Source: Sodiomyces alkalinus F11 | Lineage: Eukaryota; Ascomycota; Sordariomycetes; Glomerellales; Plectosphaerellaceae | DNA: 64,000 bases | Reading direction: 5' to 3' | Assembly (NCBI RefSeq): GCF_003711515.1 | Contig: NW_021167080.1 | Location: 6,342,346 to 6,406,345 of the forward strand | Part shown: one piece after another, positions 10,167-20,618 of the stretch | Layout: each line of letters opens with the position of its first letter | How positions within the stretch are numbered: the first letter of the stretch is position 1 | Notes under the pieces: model-generated | Seen by the model: the letters and a program-made list of their open reading frames with translations, nothing else | Told to the model about the DNA's origin: nothing | The model's database searches: none | Translations under genes and position numbers: made by a program

Positions 10167-12908
10167 TCACGGGTCGCTCCCGTTCCAGGGTAGCGTCGTG
10201 TTGAGGGATGGATTGCTGGCCGAGTTTGGCTTGACCGTCGTCCGTCCAGTTATAGATGCGCTCCTTACTCGTTGACTCAAGGGAAGAGTGTATCGCACGA
10301 CGCCCTTGAGAACGAGTACGAAATCATCCTGTATGATGCGTCCCCAACGTTCCGAGCCACCCGCCGAGTGATTACCGGGCAAGGAAAGCCTCATACCACC
10401 GGTAGAGGTGGACACGCCCTTATTAAAGAAAGAACCCTCGAACGAAAGAGGGCTGTCGAACTCGGTAATGGTGCCGAGATGCATGTTCGGAGCCGCCTCG
10501 TCATCGGGTGGTTCATAAGGTGGATCGTCCTCGATGTGGATATCGGAGTCCGTGCCGTCGTGGTCATTAGGACCGTGTGGGGACTTCCACCAGTCCATGT
10601 CGGTTCCGGCACGGGGGGATTTGGCGAACACCTCGATATTGGCTTGGTCGACAGCAATGACGACGATGTTCGGGTTGTGCGCTTTGACCGCTATATCGAA
10701 CATGAGTTCCGGATCGCTGGCGACGACGTTCTTAATCGATACAAGCTCGATATCCGTGAGCGGCTGTGATGTGGCGAACATGAACCCGATGGCCCCGGTG
10801 ATGACCAGCAGGAGCATCATCGTGACCACCAAACATGCGGCAAAGCGGTTGAGGTACGAAGGTTTTTGCCTGTATGTCTGGCATTCGAGGTGGCGCAGGT
10901 CCACATAGTTGCGCCTATTCCGTCCCCGCCGCACCGTGGGGGAGATCAACGGAGTCCGTTCGTCATCGGCCCCGGTGGTATCGTCCAGATCGTAAGACTG
11001 CCCGGGCATGAGCGACCGTTTTGCCGAACTGATGCCTCCACGGGTCGAGGAGGTTTGATGAGTCATCCGAGGGCTCGGAGGGTTCGACGAGTGGCGAGAC
11101 TGGTTACCCGAAAGCTTGGATCGCGCCGCGTTGGGGAAAGGAGATTCATTGTCGAACAGAGACGTGTGAGAGTTGGCGCCGTTACGGCCCCAACGGCCAA
11201 TGTGCGTGTGGTTATGATGGCGACGGGTGGTGCCTCGACCGGACCCAGGGCCCGTCGTGCTCCGCGCGCTGCCGTCGCCATCCTCTTCGCCGATCATGGG
11301 AGCTTCACCGCCGGCGAAGGTGTTGACGAATTTCATCCCCTTCCTCAAGGGCGGGGCCTGGTTGGCGCCACTCTCCATGACAGCATGGATGGATCGCATG
11401 GCCGAGCGGTCGACCTGGCTAGCCATGGAGGCGGCGCTCGGAGTCCGCGAATGGTGAAATCGGCGCGGCCGGTCTCCCCCGTCGGGTGGATTGGAGTCGT
11501 AGACAAATGTCTCTTCCGAGTCGGACGAGTCGGCTTCGTCGACGGCACTCGCAACCTTGGCTTCGAAAATGTCGGCCTTGGAGGATGCTGGACGTGGCTT
11601 AGTCAGTAAACTGCTAATATGGTATGAACTAACGACGTTGGGCAATCGACCGTGCGGGGAGATTGCCTCGTCCTGCAACGACTTTGTCGGGGACACGCTA
11701 ACATCAGTCGCTACAGACACTGATCGCATCGACTGATGATGGCGCAGCTTGTACTGAACGACATTCGACAAGAGGTGTGGTGTCTCACCAGTACCAGCAG
11801 GCACAGCCGGCTGTTTGCGGCTGTTCTTCTTCTTTTCCTTCTTGGGTTTAATGGTCTCCGTACTCGGCTTTGCCCGGAGAGTGCCAGTGCCACCGTTCTC
11901 CATTTTGGACCCTGGCCCCAAAGCCATTTGGGGAATGGACGTTACCGTCTCGGTTTCCACGATCATGGTCTGGGCCGGTCCGTCTCCCGGGGGCTTGTTC
12001 TTGCCTTGCTTTGCCGATACAGCGCTGGACTGCCGGGATGTTGTTGGGGGAGGGGCAGAGCTTCGAGACCTCCTCGAATCCGCCCTGGTGCTGGCGCTGT
12101 CAATTCCGCTCTCGGTACCCCGTGCAAGCCTCAGATGATTCTTGTTCTCTGCGAGTACAGGGTAGGCGGGCATGGTCAAAGCTTCGTCGGCCAGCTTCTC
12201 GTTGATCTTCTCCAAGTCTGCATCGAGTGGACCGGGTGAATTCGGCTGGCTGACTTCTTGGACCGTCTCGAGAGTTGAGCTGTTCGCCACGGCTGGAGTA
12301 CGCACGCCGGAGTGCGTCTGAGAGTCTTCCGTCTCGCTCTCGGACATGGTCGGGGCATTATCTATGGAGGGAGTCGGGCGCTGCAGGCTGATTCCCGGCG
12401 GGTCGGTTTCGTTACGTCGCAGAGAAGCAACGACGGGTCTGTTGAGCTGAGGAGGAGGCGAGCGCAAGCGAGGAGAGACGGGCCAGCGAGGGTTTTCTCT
12501 CGCCCGGCCGTGATCGGATGCCTTCTGCGGGGCTGCAGCAGGCCGGTTTCTGCTGTCCTGTGAGACTGGGAGGAGGGTGGGCGTCGTGGCTGGGGAAAGG
12601 GTCCTTGAGCCCAGAGGTGGCGCTGAGATGGTAGGCTTAGGAGTGCGGGTCGGACTCGTGTCGTTTTGACTGTTCCTCCTAGACCTGGATGTGTTGGCGG
12701 TAGCAGATGACCAAGGCTGTAGTCGAGATGGGGAAGGATCTCGAGATGGAAGCGGAGACCGGTTCAGCGAGTTGCTGTTAGAGGAATCTTTGGAGTATCG
12801 GCTCCGAAGAGTGGACGACGAAGGAACGCGCGACGCGTCAGGCAGCCCAGAAGACTCTTGAGGGTCAGCGTTCAGGCTGCCTGTGGACGAGTTGGTCGAC
12901 CTGTCCAT
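10167..12908 (-). CDS. VAC7: Vac7-like regulator of phosphatidylinositol 3,5-bisphosphate synthesis
   Basis: 913 aa as a single exon. The open frame continues upstream to an ATG at 12989, but the ATG at 12908 (MDRSTNSSTG) begins the typical Ser-rich N-terminus and is preferred. Residues 1-680 are disordered, rich in S, P, T and R. About 510-525 carry an acidic SDSEETFVYDSNPPDGG block seen in this family. The conserved C-terminus starts at RTPLISP, then an arginine-rich NRRNYVDLRHLECQTY stretch, one transmembrane helix at about 687-710 (FAACLVVTMMLLLVITGAIG) and a lumenal domain of about 200 residues with several N-X-S/T sites. Yeast Vac7 sits in the vacuole membrane with Vac14 and Fig4 and activates the Fab1 PI3P 5-kinase, controlling vacuole size during osmotic stress. 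Assignment rests on remembered family architecture. Confidence 0.88.
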   Translation of the reverse strand: MDRSTNSSTGSLNADPQESSGLPDASRVPSSSTLRSRYSKDSSNSNSLNRSPLPSRDPSPSRLQPWSSATANTSRSRRNSQNDTSPTRTPKPTISAPPLGSRTLSPATTPTLLPVSQDSRNRPAAAPQKASDHGRARENPRWPVSPRLRSPPPQLNRPVVASLRRNETDPPGISLQRPTPSIDNAPTMSESETEDSQTHSGVRTPAVANSSTLETVQEVSQPNSPGPLDADLEKINEKLADEALTMPAYPVLAENKNHLRLARGTESGIDSASTRADSRRSRSSAPPPTTSRQSSAVSAKQGKNKPPGDGPAQTMIVETETVTSIPQMALGPGSKMENGGTGTLRAKPSTETIKPKKEKKKNSRKQPAVPAGTGETPHLLSNVVQYKLRHHQSMRSVSVATDVSVSPTKSLQDEAISPHGRLPNVVSSYHISSLLTKPRPASSKADIFEAKVASAVDEADSSDSEETFVYDSNPPDGGDRPRRFHHSRTPSAASMASQVDRSAMRSIHAVMESGANQAPPLRKGMKFVNTFAGGEAPMIGEEDGDGSARSTTGPGSGRGTTRRHHNHTHIGRWGRNGANSHTSLFDNESPFPNAARSKLSGNQSRHSSNPPSPRMTHQTSSTRGGISSAKRSLMPGQSYDLDDTTGADDERTPLISPTVRRGRNRRNYVDLRHLECQTYRQKPSYLNRFAACLVVTMMLLLVITGAIGFMFATSQPLTDIELVSIKNVVASDPELMFDIAVKAHNPNIVVIAVDQANIEVFAKSPRAGTDMDWWKSPHGPNDHDGTDSDIHIEDDPPYEPPDDEAAPNMHLGTITEFDSPLSFEGSFFNKGVSTSTGGMRLSLPGNHSAGGSERWGRIIQDDFVLVLKGVVRYTLPLSQRVRSASITGRTTVKPNSASNPSLNTTLPWNGSDP

Positions 12909-15900
12909 GGTGGCAGGGGAGAACCGAAACAAGCAGTAACAACAAAGAGAAGGCCGTAATTTCTCGACCTCTGCCGCATGCCAGATCACACAGCCGTGGG
13001 TTTCAGCTTCTAAGGGAGACGAGAGTTATAGGTACGGGACCGGGCAATCATCGCGGAGGACGGACGATGCGTCGGAAGGAGCGAAAGACGAGATGGTGGA
13101 ACGATGGCTTGAGATCTGATCGACAAGACTGCCCTCCTACAGAACTGTTCCTCGCGATGTTTGGGGCGCCAGCGTTCGTTGCAGTACTGCGAGGGGGTTT
13201 CGGGCGTCTGCTTCCAGGGACGTGTGGGGGTGGTGATGTGATAGGAGACAGGGAACTCGCGTGGGCGGGTGGGTGGCCGCAGCTCTTGGTGACCTTTTGA
13301 CGGGAGATGTGAGCAGTCAACGGTGTGAGAGAAGCGTAAACGTAGTCGTAGGGTACAACAGGAGTTGAGGTCAGATGGTTGCCGTATCCGTTGTTCTAGT
13401 CGACAGGTTTGGTTTGTTGGTTGGCAAGTCGTGGTGGGTCGAGGGAACGCGGGGGGGTCTGAGTCTTTCGAGAAATATGGATTGGACGCTTGTTGTACGT
13501 TTGTACGTTCGAATAAGAAGAACGATACTGTACGCAAGTACGTTGTACGTGGGATTGGAAAATGGGGGAGAAAGGTACCGGGATAGAGGATACCTCGAGG
13601 ATATACGATTTGGGGGGAGCGTTGTTGTGGAGTTCTGCAGGTTACGTGCACTGCACTCACTGCACAGCAACGGTGAGATTAGTCGAGCTAATTGGATGTG
13701 AGAAAGAACCTTAAACGACAACCGGATGATAGCGAAAGTCTTCTCTTTGAATCTACTTCGCAGTACGAAGTAACTCCTGGAAAGAGAGGGGAAGGAGGGG
13801 GGGAGGAGTCTGGCTGTCGAAGTGGTGGAGGTTGTGGCGATGATGATGAATGATGTCGTCGTCTTGCGTCCTGGAGGATGACGGGGGGAAAACAAAAAAG
13901 CTGGGATCCCAACTGTCAGGGAAATTTAGAAGCCGGGGGATACAACGTACCTACGACTACAAAGGTCACGGATTCCAGTGAGCGACACAACGGGAAACTC
14001 CTGCCCCAACGGTACCCCACAGGCCAGTCCAGTCACTCTAGTCAAGTCTCGGCAGTCTTCAGGGGCGTCATTGTTTTTACGCATATTTCATAAGGTAAGG
14101 TAAGGTACTGTTCGGCTCAGGGCGTCGTGGTCAAGCCGTTGTCTTGGTAAGGTAGCTTTGGTACTAAGCATTTGTACTCTATGTATCAGTATTTCAGTGA
14201 AAGCTGCCCCCACTCTTAGAAACAGCGTTGCCGGCAGGGGTACGGAGTACATGAGTATCCTAAACCTATAAGAAGTCACTTCTCACACACTTAATGTGGT
14301 GAATAACCAAGGTACACTATCGAGCCCCCTCCAGTTTCTTTCGGAACTAGCCACTTCGAATCCAATCCGTCAAATCATCCGTGTTTTTTGTACCCGTACC
14401 TCCTGGTACTCTATGAGCTGTCTCATCATACCTTACCTTAGGTATCTAGGTACCTTGCCCCACTGGTACCTGGAAGGATTGAAGGGAACTGCAGCTGTGA
14501 CGACCAAGGGTCGCACAGGGAATTGGAGAACGGCGTGGTACACGGGGCGTGTAGGAGGGCGAAAATACTTCTCGGCCCACAAACAGGTAGCGGTTGAGAG
14601 CCAGTCTCCAAGTATCATAGAGTCCCCAGGTCTATTCGGCCCCCTTGCATTGGACTGTTCGTCACCCATTCTGCTTTCTGCTTCCAAAGGGAGTCTCAAT
14701 CCATCTTCCGCCCTCTTTGTTTTCTTTCCTTCCTTTCTTCAGACAAGATTCTGACTCTATAGGGTACTTTTCCGACGGACACAGACTGCTTCATTATTAC
14801 AGACTGCTTTAGTATCCCTATTTGTTTTATCTCGTTCCATCCTCCCAGTTTCATATTGCCGTCCTCTACTACTTATCCGTTTTAATTAATACTTCGTGTG
14901 TTCGGATGCTCAGGACCTGAAATTATATTCATCCTTGGCGCCAGATCTGCCGAGCGGTCGATGAGCAAATGCCCAAAGGAGACAGATTCCCTTGCCCCCT
15001 TTCGAGGCCCCGAAATTATGACATGTCCTTCCATAGTGTTGTATTGAATGGAAGTGGACCAACCCGGGTGTATGTACATTAGGGTGGCTGCTCTTTTTAA
15101 TTGTCTTTTTAACATTGATCCGGAGAATAAGACGAGTCAAAGAATACAGGTATTTTACGAAGAAATAGTCACGGATACGCGGACTTCGTGGACAAATGCC
15201 ACCCAATCCCTCGGTTCCTGCCATTGCTTGGAGTTTGCCGGCCACATTTATTGTTTTCTGTCACGGGCATCTTGTTGGGATCCCCGGCAGGGATATTGCC
15301 TGTCAACGCTCAGTAACTTTGCGACTCACTTTCTTTCTTTCGTTCTTGAGAAGACATCGTTGCTGCCAATTGTGCTTAGCGTCTGGGACCGCGGGTCTTC
15401 CGGAACAACCTGACAGGTCGGTCCATTGGGCCGTCAACAGGAATTTCCCATCATAGGGCCAAGCCATGTCCTTGACCTCCTCATCTTTCGTTTGTAGAGT
15501 AACGTAGAGTAGGTAACGTAGTCAATACGAAATTATATAGTGAAGCACCTTCTGTCCGTCGAGAGGACAGCTAGCTGTGTGGGCCTTGAAAACACAATGG
15601 TTTCCTAGAGTTCAGAGTAATCTACACTGTATTTCGTCCACATTTTGCCGTCCTGTTACACCGACAGTTCCAGGGACACACCGAAACTCCATATAGCCAT
15701 AATTACCTACCTACCTGAATTGACATATGGATATGCTTGGATATATCCGTACACACAAAATAACAAAACAAAATACACTATCCGCATACCTACTTCGTAC
15801 ACACGCACAGTACTCCGTACAGGGCCTCTCTGCGGCCCGCCCTAATTAACTCCCCAACCAGCATCCTACACGTCACTGTCGATGTTACCCTCCAATATTT

Positions 15901-18312
15901 TGACCGCCAGTCCGGTGAGAGCTGGGTCAGTAATTTCCCCAACTTCCCTGCAACCCCCTGGGGAAATATGCAGCCTCATCTGCCAGCCAGAATCGCGACA
16001 ACGTGGGTGTTGGCAGCAGGCAGGCATCTAGGTAATTTGATGCACGACGTTGTACGTAGGCATGGTAGCGAATTAATGCCCCATGGTTTCCCTGCTATTA
16101 CCCCTAGAGCTAGGACACTGGGTTCGCTGAGTTCATGGACACAGCCTAATAATCGGTTGGACGATATGAAGTACGATGACTTGCCCAAGTTGGTCGTCGC
16201 CGGGGGGGGGGGGGATAGTGATGACGATAATCACAACAACCTGGAAATCACGCACGTGTTGACACGATGAGCGATATCGGAAAAGGGACCTCGAAAATAA
16301 TCCGTTTTCTGTACAAATACTTCGTACGGATCTTGATATCGGGTCTTTTATTAGCCGCATTCTATCTCGTTCTGTTTTATATCAGCAACGGTTTTGTCCA
16401 ACATGTGCACAATGGACCGGTACTGGGCCTACCTTACCGTACACGTACATAGGTACTGAGGAGGTGGGGATTGCTTAATACGAATAAACGTAAATTTGTG
16501 TTGAGGTCTCTACATTTCCGTTCCGACCGACGGAGCTGACGGGTTCTTTCGCACACCAGACGGGCGCTTCCTCCCGCTCCCCTTTCATACAATGCCGAGG
16601 CTACGTACCGATTCCGCACTCTACGGTGCTCGGTACATTCGTTCCCCCGGCGAAGTCGGCTATGGCAATTTATAATTATTCGACATACGATGTGTCGTGT
16701 TGTCTTCTCAATGTTCCACTCCGGATCCAGGCTTCATCTGCTCCGTAATTAGTAGAATCCGTTTCGGTGTTAACGGAGGATCATATTGACCACGTCATGA
16801 TTTCATAGCCTCCATCCCTTGAGTTAGGGTGACATTGCGCGACAGTGTGACGTGGCGTGTATGTGACATGTCCACCCAGTGCCGCGCCACATGGGTGTGG
16901 ACCGTTTCTTGATCGTCCTCAGCCATACAAGTGTATTGCGGCAACGCCACAAGTCCCGACGAAAAACGTCTCATCTCGTTTGCCTTCTTGACAGGGCACA
17001 TGCTCTTCAAATCACCCGTTGTTCTTAAAAAGAAATTAAAAAAAGGTAAAAAAAAAAGAAACCCCCCACTTGTACCAGCAAGATACAAAGTAGTTTCCAA
17101 TCGTAAGGCCGCAATATTTTTGCCTCGAGAAGGCTTACCAGTGTTTTGTGGCGCAGATGGGAGTTGGTCCCCTGCCCTCTAACGATCCATCACCCCGTCC
17201 AACGAACGCCAGACGGCCACGTCGTCAAGTGATCCCCAGTTTTAGGAAGCTGATAAAGTCCTTTGCGACTATTTTGTCGCAGTAAGACAGGAGGGACACA
17301 GGGCACAGGACACAGGAACCCCCACCAGAGCTTCGCTCCTACCGTAGATTCCCCCAAAACGACGGTCCGCGTCACGTTTAATTTGGCTCAAATTCCCAAG
17401 ATAGCCAAAACCATCCAACCATTCGCGCAGGAACCCGCCCCCAGCCTAGTAAGCGGGAAGCCCGCACACGTGTGAGGGTCAAAAGAAGCAAATTTTTGCC
17501 TGGTGTACCCCTTAGCTCATCCTAGATAGGCTGCAAAGTGTATGTGCATGTGCGCCTTGGGAGAAAATGACAGCCGAGAATATGGACGTCGTGCCTCACA
17601 CCAGCACCGACACCCCCCAAATCCAACCGGCCGCCCGCGGGATGGTGGGATGGTGGGATGACGGATTTGATATGTGGTTGAGTTATGTAGCAATAGTAGG
17701 TAACCCTTTCTTTTGCTCCTGTCCAATCCTGCTCGTCTGATAGCAAAACGTGATTTCCATGCTCGGTCAGAGGGGCCTCAACTCTGTGGTGTCGGATGAG
17801 GAACCTGTTGAGGCCTTCGTGGTGCACACCCGCGCCTAGATTCAGAGTATACTAGTTGTTTGTGATGGCATCACCAGACATACTAAGCACACCGTACAGA
17901 TGGATCAAAACGACCCGGTGGTGAGTGATATAGTGGACGTTGCAGTGGCAATCCACAACATTCTCTGGCCAGACACTGCCCAGACACTGCTAATACCGCG
18001 TATGACTGAGAATAACAGACCGATAGGTGACGATACACCTGTGGTTGGGGGAGGACTGGTCGCAGTAAAGCATGTGGTAAAGTATATTGAAATGGCCCAT
18101 CTTCGTTGCTGACCAGTGCAATGTCGGCAATGTCGTCGTCATGGGAATCACCCGCGGGTTGCAATCCATTTTGGAGCATGCTCCTGATGTTGGGTCGTCG
18201 TGTAACCGGATCTTCGCAAACATGCCGCCCCAAACTCCCTTGAACGCCGTAAGTTGTAACGTCGTGGCCTTTTACCTTTCTCCCCAGGAACAGGAACACC
18301 AAGCTTTGTTCC
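12909..18312. other. Large gene-poor region (5.4 kb)
   Basis: 12909-13900 is pyrimidine-rich on the minus strand and is probably the leader and promoter of VAC7. From about 13900 to 18300 the DNA is less GC-biased and full of short motifs such as AAGGTAAGGTAAGGTAC (near 14095), TACTTCGTAC and TACTCCGTAC (15790-15820, 16310-16330), and a 13-base G run at 16202-16214. Open frames up to about 150 codons (14296-14754) have no recognisable motif. No tRNA A/B-box pair was found by eye. Confidence 0.55.
13754..13772. repeat. Short inverted repeat TACTTCG...CGAAGTA
   Basis: The 7-base arms TACTTCG and CGAAGTA flank CAGTA. It belongs to a family of short, nearly palindromic motifs built on TACGAAGTA or TACTTCGTA scattered through intergenic DNA of this window, including near 15795, 16316, 20171, 25340 and 43770. 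Confidence 0.7.
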
Positions 18313-20037
<1,725 letters not shown>

Positions 20038-20618
20038 TTTGCGCAATGAGGCAGTATTCCGTCCCGAAACACCGTCTTAACGCACTGATCCTTTTCCGAA
20101 AAAGTCAGAAGCGGTGATGGCGTCCTCGAACGTTAGCAGAGTCGAAACCAGAAAAAGTTGCCTCGATGAGGTACGAAGCACGAAGTACTCTCTCTTATCG
20201 ATAGAGGGGCATTTTTTTCCTCTTCTTTTCGTGAAAACGCACGGTTCACCAGATGGAAATTTGTGGGCCGTCTAGCTCCCACCCAAACTCTTTTCCGGCC
20301 CCACATTCAGAGCTTCGTACGTGTACTTCGCTCTCGGTACGTGTACTTCGTACTACAGAGCAAGAGCCACTGTACACACACCACCCACCCCGTAAGGTAC
20401 GGAAAGGGACGCCTTGCATTTTGGCCCTTCAGCCTTGCGACGCTCTCATCACCATTTCCAACTTCTAACCAGCTACCGGGCAGACCTCTCCCTCTTCTCT
20501 ACGAAAAAAAGAACATCGCTAGCCTGACGTCGAATCCGATGTGACTTCCAACCTAGCCAACTTCTCACTTCTCGCAACGACGAGTTTGCCGCTCATCATA
20601 AGATACACCGACGACACC
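20038..20618. promoter_or_regulatory. Shared divergent promoter region DIM1 / PRP6
   Basis: 581 bp separate the start codons of a ribosome-biogenesis gene and a splicing gene that read away from each other. It contains a T-rich tract (20208-20225), a tandem 14-base repeat and CT-rich leader sequence ahead of the PRP6 ATG. No TATA box was identified. Co-regulation of the two genes is an inference from spacing. Confidence 0.5.
20317..20350 (+). repeat. Direct repeat GTACGTGTACTTCG, two copies
   Basis: Identical 14-base units at 20317-20330 and 20337-20350, period 20 bases, in the DIM1/PRP6 intergenic region. They contain the TACTTCG element found elsewhere in the window. Confidence 0.9.

Noticed and set aside
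11590..11640. Possible intron in VAC7 (GTTAGT, CTGAC, TAAG on the minus strand)
   Set aside because: The span is only 36 nt with 4 nt between branch point and acceptor, below usable intron size, and the frame is open through it.
13010..13660. 216-codon minus-strand open frame upstream of VAC7
   Set aside because: Pro/Thr/Arg-rich translation of pyrimidine-rich leader, no domain and no splice link to VAC7.
14296..14754. 152-codon plus-strand open frame in the gene desert
   Set aside because: No motif, weak codon bias and no neighbouring exon.
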